Shown here: one piece after another, positions 1-7,705 of the stretch
Layout of the letters: each line of letters starts with the position of its first letter
How positions within the stretch are numbered: the stretch's first letter is position 1
Origin: a bacterium
Lineage (GTDB): Bacteria > Planctomycetota > Planctomycetia > Kolteriales > Kolteriaceae
NCBI GenBank assembly: GCA_019748235.1
Contig: JAIEPU010000095.1
Coordinates: 1-37,288, forward strand
DNA: 37,288 bases
Direction of reading: 5' to 3'
Program-made: the position numbers and the translations under genes
Notes under the pieces: generated by a model
The model's database searches: none
The model's input: the letters and a program-made list of their open reading frames with translations, nothing else
What the model was told of the DNA's origin: nothing

Positions 1-44
1 CGATAGAACTTCGTGAGATTTGTTAGTTCAATAACCGCGCTCAT
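1..44 (-). CDS. ABC transporter ATP-binding protein, N-terminal fragment (partial)
   Basis: The complement reads ATG at 44-42 followed by MSAVIELTNLTKFY, the typical first strand of an ABC ATPase (xIxxxNLTKxYG) just ahead of the Walker A loop; the rest lies outside the window. The start overlaps the stop of the GntR gene by four bases (ATGA), so the two are translationally coupled. YtrA-type GntR regulators are usually followed by an ABC ATPase (YtrB-like) and membrane proteins, which supports the call. Only 14 codons are visible, so substrate and subfamily cannot be given. Confidence 0.7.
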   Translation of the reverse strand, partial: MSAVIELTNLTKFY

Positions 45-436
45 GGGACCTCCTCGACGGGAACATATCGGTTGAGTTCTTCCTCGACGATCGCCTCGAT
101 CTCTTCCCGCGAAAGGTTGCTCTGCGCCGCTTCACGCAGAACCTCCTGCAGCCGTTCGCGAATAAGAGACTTCCGTTCGGCTAAGCAACGACGAAGCGCA
201 CGCGAACAGACTTTGAGTCCCTGACCCCGAACCGTTTCAAGGACGCCATCCTCTTGCAGGTCTCTATAAGCGCGCGCGACGGTGTTGGGATTGACGACGA
301 TTTTCTTGGCGAGATCACGAACACTGTCGACCCGGTCCCCCGGACGAAGAGACCCGGTCGCGACGGCGAACTTCACTTGCCGGACGATCTGTTCGTAGAT
401 CGGAAGCTCAGAATTTGTTTCGATGACGATCAGCAT
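41..436 (-). CDS. GntR-family transcriptional regulator, YtrA subfamily
   Basis: A 131-residue repressor-type protein. Residues about 10-75 form the winged helix of the GntR family: IYEQIVRQVKFAVATGSL, then GDRVDSVRDLAKKIVVNPNTVARAY, then LQEDGVLETVRGQG. The C-terminal part is only about 50 residues, mostly charged helix, and lacks a FadR/HutC/MocR effector domain; this short tail defines the YtrA group. Such regulators repress their own operon, normally an ABC transporter linked to cell-envelope or antimicrobial stress. Here the ABC ATPase start overlaps the stop codon. A palindrome lies 11 bases upstream of the start codon and should be its operator. The ATG at 436 starts right at the conserved domain and has AAGG upstream. 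The effector is unknown. Confidence 0.9.
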   Translation of the reverse strand: MLIVIETNSELPIYEQIVRQVKFAVATGSLRPGDRVDSVRDLAKKIVVNPNTVARAYRDLQEDGVLETVRGQGLKVCSRALRRCLAERKSLIRERLQEVLREAAQSNLSREEIEAIVEEELNRYVPVEEVP

Positions 437-446
437 GGCGAGAACC

Positions 447-474
447 TTACTGTACTACCTACATAGTACAGTAA
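447..474. promoter_or_regulatory. Perfect inverted repeat, probable operator of the GntR/YtrA regulator
   Basis: Arms TTACTGTACTA (447-457) and TAGTACAGTAA (464-474) are perfect reverse complements over 11 bases with a six-base spacer. The site lies 11 bp upstream of the GntR start codon and covers the predicted -10 element. YtrA-type regulators bind long palindromes with a GTAC/TAGTAC-like core, so autorepression is the natural reading. The palindrome is seen directly; the binding is inferred. Confidence 0.75.
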
Positions 475-496
475 CGCCGTCGGTTGAGGTGGTCAA
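468..496 (-). promoter_or_regulatory. Candidate sigma70-type promoter of the GntR-ABC operon
   Basis: On the minus strand TTGACC (496-491) is followed after exactly 17 bases by TACTGT (473-468). The -35 element matches the consensus at five of six positions; the -10 is weak (three of six). The -10 lies within the palindrome, so a bound repressor would block polymerase. A second -10-like TACTAT occurs a few bases downstream. Confidence 0.45.
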
Positions 497-559
497 TAGC
501 CGATTTCGAAGAGTAGGGAAAAATGCGATGAAACGGACTGATGCGCATGAAAACAGAGA

Positions 560-587
560 AGCCGGCACCAAGGAAATGATGCCGGCT
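560..587 (-). terminator. Rho-independent terminator candidate after the choloylglycine-hydrolase gene
   Basis: AGCCGGCA (560-567) and TGCCGGCT (580-587) form a perfect 8-bp stem with a 12-base loop. Read on the minus strand, the stem is followed by TCTCTGTTTTC, a modest T-rich tract. It starts 29 bases after the stop of the minus-strand gene at 616-1728. Confidence 0.5.
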
Positions 588-615
588 CCGAATTTCGACG
601 TTGGCTGAGACTCGT

Positions 616-1728
616 TTATTTGAAGGAGATGTTCTTGATATCCTCTTCATTCACTTCATCGAGCGGGTGCACTTGAATCGGTCCGGCAATCTTGCCGTAG
701 TCGATGGCACCGACGTTCACGGCTCGCACACGGCGGTCGTTCATCGTGTGATAGTAGAGAACGAGATTCTTCGTATCGCTGACCACTGTCCAGAGCGTCG
801 AACTCCGCATCCCCTCTAGTTTGGGATCGGGATTCTTCGTGCTTCCTTCGGATGCTCCAAGCGGCACATTGAAGTTGTCGAGGATGCGGAACATTTCATA
901 GCGAGTCTCTGGACCATCTTTCGTCGGGCGTGCGGTTTGCGAGAAAGCGACGGCTCGCACGAAGCGAGAAGGAGGAGTGAAGTCGCCGGGCAAGCCGATC
1001 ATTCCGCTGCCGCCGCCGAGTGGTTTGAAGTCGAGGTCCTCGATCTTCTTCCCCGGAAGCGCGACCGGCGAGAGATTGATGTAGTTCCGCAGGTTTGTGA
1101 TATGCCAATCGTAGTCCGGCGCATTGGTAATCACTCCCAACGGTGCATCAAAGAATGTCGTCTTTCCCTCACGGAATTCGATGACGAGGTGATTGCCCGT
1201 CGGGTCAGTCACCATGAAGTGAACGCCTGGCGCAAAACCGAGCGCCGGTTCCACGACAGGGGCGACGTGTATCCCTTCCATTGCTTTCCGGGCTTCCGCG
1301 ACCGTCGCGCAGTTCGTCAATAAATAATGGGCGACTTCCGTTGGGCCGAGTGACTTACTTGCGTGTGCGGGATCATATGCCGCATACACAGCGAAGCCGG
1401 GATGATAGAAGGTACCAACCGCTAAGCCTTTTTCATTCAAGCCATCCATCACAGCTAGCTTGTGAAGGGCGTCGATCGCAACGACGCCGTATTTACCGTT
1501 CCATTTAATCCCGGGCTTGCCGTCTGGTGTGCTCCCCACAAACTCGGTTCCGCGCGGCAAGAGAAGCAGACGCGACTGAAGATTGAATGCTCCCCATTCC
1601 ATCGTTCGGCCGTAAAGGACCGCACCATCCTTTGCCGTCAGCGAGATTCCGGTGCATGCATCCGCCGAACGCGAACCAATTGCCGACGCGGCAATGACAA
1701 ACAACATTGCGAGCCATCTTGTCTTCAT
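616..1728 (-). CDS. Exported choloylglycine hydrolase / penicillin V acylase-family amidase (Ntn hydrolase)
   Basis: A 370-residue protein with a Sec signal peptide (residues 1-24, ending SADA) that leaves Cys25 at the mature N-terminus, the nucleophile of this Ntn family. Arg41 and Glu44 in GRTMEW occupy the places of bile salt hydrolase Arg18 and Asp21; Glu is common in Gram-negative acylases. GLNEKGLAVGTFYHPG, the TNAPDYDWHITNLRNY block (conserved Asn) and PPSRFVRA (Arg) follow in order. The family cleaves linear amides such as conjugated bile acids, penicillin V or N-acyl-homoserine lactones. The Gram-negative-type motifs and export favour a penicillin V acylase-like periplasmic enzyme that may act on acylated amino compounds. 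The substrate cannot be decided from sequence. It is monocistronic with its own terminator. Confidence 0.88.
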   Translation of the reverse strand: MKTRWLAMLFVIAASAIGSRSADACTGISLTAKDGAVLYGRTMEWGAFNLQSRLLLLPRGTEFVGSTPDGKPGIKWNGKYGVVAIDALHKLAVMDGLNEKGLAVGTFYHPGFAVYAAYDPAHASKSLGPTEVAHYLLTNCATVAEARKAMEGIHVAPVVEPALGFAPGVHFMVTDPTGNHLVIEFREGKTTFFDAPLGVITNAPDYDWHITNLRNYINLSPVALPGKKIEDLDFKPLGGGSGMIGLPGDFTPPSRFVRAVAFSQTARPTKDGPETRYEMFRILDNFNVPLGASEGSTKNPDPKLEGMRSSTLWTVVSDTKNLVLYYHTMNDRRVRAVNVGAIDYGKIAGPIQVHPLDEVNEEDIKNISFK

Positions 1729-2035
1729 GGGTCTCTTTCCAAGAAAAAGGGGCGAATAAGACTTGGGGAGAGTCGATCACGCTGAACGATAGCATGCGAG
1801 ATCGCGGAATGAGTGCAGCGTTGCAATCATGCAGAAGTCAAATTGAAGATCGTGCCGAGGTGAGGGATGTCAATGATGACAGCGATGTGGCTGACAGCGC
1901 TTTAGATCAATCAAGAGACGATTAAATTCATCTCAAATCATTCGCTAATTGATTTGCGTCGTTTTGAGCGGTCTGAATGGAGAGCATCGTGACCGGTGGG
2001 TCGCTTCACCCAAGAAATCGGGAGTCGTCATCGAA
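1729..2035. other. Intergenic region without a recognisable gene
   Basis: This stretch holds the 5' leader of the minus-strand amidase gene and the 3' flank of the tRNA. Open frames here are short, overlap each other and have no family resemblance. I see no repeat or strong terminator. Confidence 0.5.
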
Positions 2036-2110
2036 TCGGGGCACTCAGATTCGAACTGAGGACCTTCTGCTCCCAAAGCAGACGCGCTAGCCAGACTGCG
2101 CTATGCCCCG
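2036..2110 (-). tRNA. tRNA-Pro (anticodon TGG)
   Basis: The complement folds as a full cloverleaf. The acceptor arm CGGGGCA pairs with TGCCCCG, T8 and A9 are in place, and the D arm is GCGC/GCGC. The anticodon stem TCTGC/GCAGA encloses loop TTTGGGA, giving anticodon TGG (Pro). The T arm CTCAG/CTGAG has loop TTCGAAT. C1-G72 and discriminator A73 are the bacterial tRNA-Pro identity elements. The 3' CCA is not encoded (ATTC follows), so it must be added by nucleotidyltransferase. The gene stands alone. Confidence 0.96.
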
Positions 2111-2620
2111 TGCTTGTCACGTTTACCCAGATAGTGCTCTTCACACCCATCACAGAAACGGACAGAGCCCCCGTCAGCAAAGTTCGGGGGCCGACGCTAA
2201 CCTAGGGTACTGGGCCGGTCATTTCAAGCTCAGGTCTTGAGATCCACGCTCATCTTGGCTCCCAAAACGGCTGTTTTCCTCCGAAATCGATGAATTCCCT
2301 CTTGGCGAATATCAGCATGAAACAGCGCCCAGGCTTCTGGAATCACTCGCGGAGATTGACTGGCGCCTCTCTCAGGGCGGAACACCCTAACTCATATTGA
2401 CATAACGCTCGCCGACGATTATGGCGACCCATTCCACCAGATGAGAAGCACACCTTTGAGAGACGTACCCCACGAGGGAGATCGCACGAAGCGTACGGCT
2501 TCGTGCCCTTGTTTGGTCGGTTTTTGCGGCAACGAAAAGCGTGATCATCGTACACGGAGTTAGTGTTGGAATAGCTCAAGGGGGGTTTCGTCCGCGATCC
2601 GCGGATGAGAACCGAGTGCA
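2111..2620. other. Intergenic region upstream of the flagellar cluster
   Basis: There is no credible gene. A 7-bp hairpin (GCCCCCG at 2167-2173 with CGGGGGC at 2185-2191) lacks a T tract on either strand. A perfect TTGACA at 2397-2402 lies 17 bases before TATGGC and is listed separately as a weak promoter candidate. No clear sigma28 or sigma54 site was found. Confidence 0.45.
2397..2425 (+). promoter_or_regulatory. Weak candidate promoter for the TPR-flagellar cluster
   Basis: A perfect -35 hexamer TTGACA (2397-2402), a 17-base spacer and TATGGC (2420-2425), which matches the -10 consensus at three positions only. It lies about 195 bases upstream of the first gene of the cluster. A single hexamer is weak evidence. 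Confidence 0.25.
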
Positions 2621-5614
2621 ATGGCCGACGAAGCACACGAGAAATCGAATGAAGGCGAGGCGGTGGCGGAAGAGCCAAAGGGCTCATTCCTGTCGCGCAA
2701 CTGGCCTCTCCCCGTTTTCGTCGTGGGCTTGGCGGCTTTGAGCGCTGGAATCTGGTTTTGGCAGGGTCCCTCCAAATCCCAATTTCGCGATGAGTATCTC
2801 ACAGAACTCGCGCAGGCCCGCGAACTGACTTTCCGAGATCCTTACGCCGCCAGGCGTTCGCTCGGAGCTCTTCTTGATCGACGCTGGCGTGTTCCTGAAA
2901 GCAAAGGTGAGATCTATTTTCTGATGGGGTACGCCAACGAACAGTTGGCTAAGGCCGCCCAGGACGACCCGGAGACTGCCCGCCAGTATCGAGAAAAGGC
3001 TTTGCAGGCGGAGAGCCAAGCTCTTCAAGCAGGCGTTCCAGACAACAAACGCCTGCCGCTTCATGAACTCTTCGGCGCTTCGACGGTTCTTTCGCAAGAA
3101 ACATCGAAATCCAAACTCGTTGCCGCGAACTCCGCTCTTGCAGACGCGCTTCACCGGCGGGAAGTGATCGATTGGATTCTGGACCGGCGAGAATTGCAGA
3201 TTTTGGTCCACGACCCAGAGACGGCTCCTGAAACGATCAATCAAATACTGAAACACTGGGGACATGCCGAAACCATTCCAAACGAACTTGAAGACTTCTC
3301 CGAGGAAGCAGCTGAATTGTGGAAAGATGGTCACCGGGAGGAGTTCATCAAGTTCATCGATTCCATCGAGCAGACGTCAGGACTCGGCGACAATGTACAA
3401 GCGGTCGAGTTGGACGACCTCCTTCGTACCTTCATTGAACTGGACCTTTCTGGCGATGCACTCAGCCGCATTCATGAGGAACGAAAAGAAAACAATTATC
3501 GTCTATCTCAAATTCTGGGTTTCCTCGCCCAAGCAGCCATGCTTCCCTCTCCAGCACGTACCAATGACGCGCAATCCTATGCTGAAAGAAGATTAGCGAT
3601 TGAAGGCCTCGACCGGGATGAACGGGCGGAGGCTCAGCTTCATTATGCAGACATCCTCCTCGCTTCCGACAAACCAGAACTCGCGCGAGAGCAACTTTTG
3701 AAGGTTCATGGCTCGAGTGCACAGAATGTTCGCGCGTCTTATCTGCTCGGCAAATCGCTTCTGGATGCCGGCACACGCATTCGCCGAGCGGATATTCACG
3801 AACTCGTCAAATCGAATGATTCGCTCGAATCTTGGGCGAAGTGGGTCAAGGAATATCGGGCGAAGATGGCACCCGTCGAGGGCGCGAACAGTAACGTCGT
3901 CAATCGCCTGCGCGAGGACCTACTCACTGTCGTCGATCCTGAAAGCCTGAAGGAATTGCTCGCAAGGATGGATTATCAGCGAGCCATTCAGACATTCGAG
4001 AAAGTACTGGCGGAAGAGGATCTATCAGACGAAGCCCGAGCGGAAACCCTGCTTTGGATGGGTGTCGCACTCTCCGATCTCGGGCGTTATGACGAAGCTC
4101 GTCACGAGTTCCAAAACGTCATCGCGGAAATTGGCTCGGGCCCACTTGAACAGGCTGCCCGTTTCTATCTTGCGGAAGTATACTCTCGCGCGGGGATGGC
4201 AGCCGAGTCGATCGAAGCCCTTCGAACCGCAACGAAAGGCATCGCCAATCCCAAGACGTTTGACAACAAGTACATTCGGCCCAATCAACTTCGTGACATG
4301 TTCGTTGACCTCTGGACTCGCGAACAGATGATTTCTCACAACTTCATCAACGCGATCGCGGTAGCGCAGCTTTTCGGCGAGTTTCGAATGTCGATCGTCG
4401 AGCCGGGACAACCCGACAAACTTCTTGCGATCTCAAGTTCATCACTCGCCAATGAGCTTAATGCCCAAATCGAAAAAGTGGACGATCCGCTGAAGAAAAG
4501 CCATCTCGAACTCGAATCTCGGTCGAGATACCGCGAAGCGGGTCGCGCCTATTCTCTGGTTGCCAAGGCACGTGAGGGAACGGACGAATATCCGTCTCTT
4601 CTTTGGGCGGCGGCAACTCACTTGTTTGATGGATGCGACTTCGAAGCGGCTTTACCCATCTTCCAAAAATTCATCGTCGCCCATGTCGGCGGCCCCAGAG
4701 ATTTTCCCGCTCGCATTTATGTGACGCGATGTTACATGGCCGAGGGGGAATTCAAAGCGGCCAAAGCTGTGATGGAAGACGCCCTGAAACAAACGACAAC
4801 TGCCGTCGATCGGTTTCGAGGCCGAATTCTTTTGGCGGAGTGTTATGCCGAGATCGCTCGCAACCTAAAAGGCGAAAGTGTCGAGGTGGCGAAGAAAAAG
4901 CAGGAATTGATCGAACTGGCCAAAGGCCTCTTGCTCTTCAACCTCAATGGGCAAAATCAAGAGCTTGAGCCCTCCGCATCGGAATGGCGTGAGTCACTTT
5001 TCGCATACGGAAAGCTCCTATTCGAGGAAAAAAAGTACGAAGAGGCTATCGAACAGTTCAACGAGCATGTCAGACGCTATCCGGATGATCCTCGAAGTCT
5101 GAATGCAGAGAACTACATCGGCGACGCTTACATGGCAATCGCCGAAAAGTTGGATCTGGCGCTGACAGAATCAAAGCTGAATGCGCGTGAGCGGGCCCGA
5201 ATTCGTGAGGAGCGGATCGAAACACTTGATCGCGCGCACGCACAATTTAGTCGGTTGGCCGACAAACTCACCACATTCGACGACAAAGGGAAATTGACAA
5301 ATCAGGATTCGACCTTATTGCAGTCTTCATTGTTCAACCTGGGTCGGATTTCAATGCTCCTCGGCGACTGGGACGCAGCCCTCAAGACGTATCAGGACGT
5401 GGCGTATCGTTATCAAGAGGATCCGGAATGCTTGACGGCGTACATTGAGATGTCGACGGCCTACCAGAAGTTGGGAAGACCGTCGGACGCTCAAAGCTCG
5501 CTTCGCCAGGCACTCTGGATCCTTGATCAGATCAGTCCGCAGGCATTCAAAGAGTCAGATCGTAATCGCGAGGATATTCGCCGACAAATGCAGGTGCTAC
5601 TCGGCACTCCTTGA
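2621..5614 (+). CDS. Large membrane-anchored TPR-repeat protein heading the flagellar cluster
   Basis: 997 residues: a short charged cytoplasmic N-terminus, one transmembrane helix at about 29-47 (PLPVFVVGLAALSAGIWFW), then an almost wholly helical body. TPR-like repeats are clear near residues 330-380, 470-540 (WMGVALSDLGRYDEARHEF), 655-720, 785-840 (AYGKLLFEEKKYEEAIEQF) and 900-970 (LGDWDAALKTYQDVAYRY). With no other TM segment, the body is probably periplasmic, tethered to the inner membrane. TPR arrays are protein-interaction scaffolds; no enzymatic motif is seen. Its stop overlaps the upstream limit of the flgN-like frame and it shares direction with flgB-flgC-fliE-fliF, which suggests a role in flagellar assembly or periplasmic organisation. 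That role is inference. The ribosome site before ATG 2621 is weak. Confidence 0.85.
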   Translation: MADEAHEKSNEGEAVAEEPKGSFLSRNWPLPVFVVGLAALSAGIWFWQGPSKSQFRDEYLTELAQARELTFRDPYAARRSLGALLDRRWRVPESKGEIYFLMGYANEQLAKAAQDDPETARQYREKALQAESQALQAGVPDNKRLPLHELFGASTVLSQETSKSKLVAANSALADALHRREVIDWILDRRELQILVHDPETAPETINQILKHWGHAETIPNELEDFSEEAAELWKDGHREEFIKFIDSIEQTSGLGDNVQAVELDDLLRTFIELDLSGDALSRIHEERKENNYRLSQILGFLAQAAMLPSPARTNDAQSYAERRLAIEGLDRDERAEAQLHYADILLASDKPELAREQLLKVHGSSAQNVRASYLLGKSLLDAGTRIRRADIHELVKSNDSLESWAKWVKEYRAKMAPVEGANSNVVNRLREDLLTVVDPESLKELLARMDYQRAIQTFEKVLAEEDLSDEARAETLLWMGVALSDLGRYDEARHEFQNVIAEIGSGPLEQAARFYLAEVYSRAGMAAESIEALRTATKGIANPKTFDNKYIRPNQLRDMFVDLWTREQMISHNFINAIAVAQLFGEFRMSIVEPGQPDKLLAISSSSLANELNAQIEKVDDPLKKSHLELESRSRYREAGRAYSLVAKAREGTDEYPSLLWAAATHLFDGCDFEAALPIFQKFIVAHVGGPRDFPARIYVTRCYMAEGEFKAAKAVMEDALKQTTTAVDRFRGRILLAECYAEIARNLKGESVEVAKKKQELIELAKGLLLFNLNGQNQELEPSASEWRESLFAYGKLLFEEKKYEEAIEQFNEHVRRYPDDPRSLNAENYIGDAYMAIAEKLDLALTESKLNARERARIREERIETLDRAHAQFSRLADKLTTFDDKGKLTNQDSTLLQSSLFNLGRISMLLGDWDAALKTYQDVAYRYQEDPECLTAYIEMSTAYQKLGRPSDAQSSLRQALWILDQISPQAFKESDRNREDIRRQMQVLLGTP

Positions 5615-5625
5615 AAGGAACTCGT

Positions 5626-6084
5626 GTGAAGACGAAAGAGCTTCAGGATCTCCTGGAATACTTTGGACGCGAGCAAGCTTGCTACACCTCCCTGTTGGAT
5701 TTATCGCGTCAACAAAAGCAACTGATCGAGGAAGGGGACATCGATCAATTGCTGACGACCCTTGGTCACAAACAGCAAATTCTCGGACGGGTGGCTGAGA
5801 TTGAGTCGAAGCTGCGTCCCTACAAAGATCGTTGGACCGATCTGCGGCAGACGATGTCTGCCGACGATCGGAGCATGATCGATTTGGCTCTCTCCACCGT
5901 GGAAGATCTTTTGGCGGAATTGATTTCAACGGAGCAAGATTGCGAAAAACTGCTCGTCGGACAAATCAACGTCGTCCAGAACGATTTGGAAGAAGTATCG
6001 ACCGCTCGAGGCGTCAATGATGCCTACACGACGGCCTCTCGGCCGGAGCCGTCTCACCTTTTGAATTACCGCGAAGCGCTTTGA
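5626..6084 (+). CDS. FlgN-like flagellar chaperone (probable)
   Basis: A 152-residue, almost wholly helical, charged coiled-coil protein with no signal peptide or TM. The pattern LLEYFGREQACYTSLLDLSRQQKQ, then GDIDQLLTTLGHKQQIL, is typical of FlgN: an N-terminal helix followed by 'xLxxLxxxKqxLl'. FlgN holds hook-associated proteins FlgK/FlgL in the cytoplasm before export. GTG at 5626 is preferred because AAAGGA lies about six bases upstream; an earlier in-frame TTG at 5611 overlaps the TPR stop codon and has no ribosome site of its own. The gene lies between the TPR gene and flgB. FlgN sequences are poorly conserved, so another small flagellar coiled coil (FliJ-like) is possible. Confidence 0.55.
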   Translation: MKTKELQDLLEYFGREQACYTSLLDLSRQQKQLIEEGDIDQLLTTLGHKQQILGRVAEIESKLRPYKDRWTDLRQTMSADDRSMIDLALSTVEDLLAELISTEQDCEKLLVGQINVVQNDLEEVSTARGVNDAYTTASRPEPSHLLNYREAL

Positions 6085-6153
6085 CCCTACTGGTCTCATC
6101 TCTCAATCGAAGAGATGGCGCCAAACGTGGCCTCCAAGGAAGGGAGCAAGGTC

Positions 6154-6570
6154 ATGGGGCTATTTAACATCGTTGGGTCGACCGCGACCGACGTTTTGCA
6201 GCAAACGATGGAGCTCGCGCAGGAACGCCAACGCGTCCTCGCGGACGACGTCGCCAACATCGACACTCCCGGATTCAAGATGCGGGATATCGATGTCGGA
6301 CACTTCGAAAAAACTCTCGCCAAAGCGATCAATGACAATCGACGAGCAAACCCCAACAACACGCGGCTGCAATTGCCCGATCCTCATTCGGACGGTTCAA
6401 AGCGCGCGGGGAGTGACTTGTCGGGAATCGTCTTTCACGATGCTAATAATCGTGGCGTCGAGCAACTCATGGTCGAATTGAGCCAGAACCAGATGAAACA
6501 TCAGCGGGCGGCCAGCGTCTTGAGGAACCAACTCAACCTCATTAAGGCAGTGATCTCGGAAACCGCCTAA
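6154..6570 (+). CDS. flgB: Flagellar proximal rod protein FlgB
   Basis: 138 residues with the rod-protein N-terminal signature LADDVANIDTPGFKMRDIDV (family form LAnNiANanTPGYkarDvdF) and the C-terminal helix VEQLMVELSQNQMKHQRAAS that packs with it in the rod. FlgB forms the innermost rod layer on the MS ring and is exported by the flagellar type III system without a cleaved signal. ATG 6154 is chosen over the in-frame ATG 6115 because AAGGAAGGGAGCAAGG precedes it and the protein then begins as FlgB proteins do. flgC follows after 82 bases that contain a hairpin. Confidence 0.93.
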   Translation: MGLFNIVGSTATDVLQQTMELAQERQRVLADDVANIDTPGFKMRDIDVGHFEKTLAKAINDNRRANPNNTRLQLPDPHSDGSKRAGSDLSGIVFHDANNRGVEQLMVELSQNQMKHQRAASVLRNQLNLIKAVISETA

Positions 6571-6574
6571 TGGA

Positions 6575-6601
6575 AGCGACGATCCCGAAGACAACGTCGC
6601 T
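6575..6601. other. Intercistronic hairpin between flgB and flgC
   Basis: AGCGACG (6575-6581) pairs perfectly with CGTCGCT (6595-6601) over 7 bp with a 13-base loop, starting four bases after the flgB stop codon. No T tract follows, so it is not an intrinsic terminator; it may affect mRNA stability or processing. Confidence 0.4.
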
Positions 6602-6652
6602 CACTCAACGCCTTCGCAAGTAGACGTTTGAGGAAAAAGGAGGAACAGAAGA

Positions 6653-7090
6653 ATGTCCTCGATCAACCCAATCGATATCAGCGCGAGCGCCCTCGTCGCG
6701 CAGCGAACGCGCATCAACACCATTGCCAATAACTTGGCAAACATCAGCACGACGGAAAATGCCGCCGGAGAAAACAAACCCTACGTGCGGCAACGCGTCA
6801 TCTTTCAACCCGGCATTCCAGAACTCGGAAGCAAAGCAGGCGTTCATGTCGCTGAAATCAACGAGGACAATCCCAACGATCCTTTGAATCTTGGAGCGGA
6901 GCCTTTTCGCCTTCGCTACGAGCCGGGTCACCCTGACGCCAACGATCAAGGCTATGTGCTTTATCCGAATGTCGACATGACGCGGGAGTTTGTGAATGCC
7001 CTCGAAGCGGCGCGGGCTTACCAGGCCAACGTCCAAGCCATTGAGGTCTTCAAGGCAATGAATAATCAGGTGATTCAGCTTTATTCGTAA
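6653..7090 (+). CDS. flgC: Flagellar proximal rod protein FlgC
   Basis: 145 residues, a usual FlgC length. The N-terminus has ISASALVAQRTRINTIANNLAN followed by ISTTENA, the FlgC form of the rod motif. The centre is the variable PYVRQRVIFQP segment. The C-terminus VDMTREFVNALEAARAYQAN with VFKAMNNQVIQL is the FlgC signature. FlgC forms part of the rod between FlgB/FliE and FlgF/FlgG. A strong ribosome site (AAAGGAGGAA) lies about ten bases before ATG 6653. It lies in the standard order flgB-flgC-fliE. Confidence 0.95.
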   Translation: MSSINPIDISASALVAQRTRINTIANNLANISTTENAAGENKPYVRQRVIFQPGIPELGSKAGVHVAEINEDNPNDPLNLGAEPFRLRYEPGHPDANDQGYVLYPNVDMTREFVNALEAARAYQANVQAIEVFKAMNNQVIQLYS

Positions 7091-7203
7091 CAAGACCCGG
7101 AAGCGGCGTGAAGCGACGCGAATCGCGGAACGGCCCCACCACGGGAGCAAAAGCCCAGAGAAAATGACAACGACCGAAAAGAGTTGGGCAAGGAGAAAGA
7201 GTC

Positions 7204-7491
7204 ATGAGAATCGACCAAGTATCGGCGACCGGCATCCCGATCACGCCACCCACGATTGACACGCCGCCGGCAAAGAACTTCACCGATATGTTCATGAAGT
7301 CCATCGGAGAAGTGAACCATACGCAGGCCCGAGTCGAGAATCTGGTGGAACGCTCCGCCACAGGAGAGGATTTAAACCCGGCAGAATTGGCGGCCGCGGT
7401 AAACAAGGCAGACTTGGCGTTTCGCACGATGGTTCAGATTCGAAACAAATTAACTCAAGCGTTTGACGAATTACGACAGATGCCGGTCTAA
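7204..7491 (+). CDS. fliE: Flagellar hook-basal body protein FliE
   Basis: 95 residues, close to the family length. The core FTDMFMKSIGEVNHTQARVE, then LNPAELAAAVNKADLAF and TMVQIRNKLTQAFDELRQM, is the FliE pattern (F..ll..al..vn..q..a......G.....l..vm.a...a......vRnk...aY.eim.mqv). FliE links the MS ring (FliF) to the rod (FlgB) and is the first protein exported. AAGGAG lies about eight bases before ATG 7204. fliF follows after 214 bases that carry a strong hairpin. Confidence 0.95.
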   Translation: MRIDQVSATGIPITPPTIDTPPAKNFTDMFMKSIGEVNHTQARVENLVERSATGEDLNPAELAAAVNKADLAFRTMVQIRNKLTQAFDELRQMPV

Positions 7492-7625
7492 ACTTGGCTA
7501 TCTTCCGATTGACGCAAATAGAATCTGATTGCAAAAGGCGGACCATCACCAGCGGATTCACCGACGATATGCTTCTCTGCCTTCAATGGTGGAGTGAGGA
7601 AACGGGGACGTCGTCCATGATCCCC

Positions 7626-7652
7626 CTGACAAATGACCTCGTCATTTGTCGG
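7626..7652. other. Strong stem-loop between fliE and fliF
   Basis: GACAAATGAC (7628-7637) and GTCATTTGTC (7641-7650) are perfect 10-base arms around the trinucleotide CTC; one G.U and one C-G pair extend the RNA stem to 12 bp (7626-7652). No T tract follows on the plus strand, so it is unlikely to be a plain terminator. It lies 53 bases before fliF. It could be an mRNA-processing or stability element, or a DNA palindrome bound by a regulator. Confidence 0.6.
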
Positions 7653-7705
7653 ACTTGAAGCTTCGTCCTTGAACGTGATTCGTTGGTACCAAAGGAGAGG
7701 TCCGG

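Noticed and set aside
2167..2191. GC-rich 7-bp hairpin near the tRNA gene
   Set aside because: It has no T tract on either strand and lies upstream, not downstream, of the tRNA, so it is not called as a terminator.
2684..3334. Minus-strand frame of 216 codons opposite the TPR gene
   Set aside because: The TPR frame shows clear repeats and a TM anchor; the antisense frame shows nothing recognisable.
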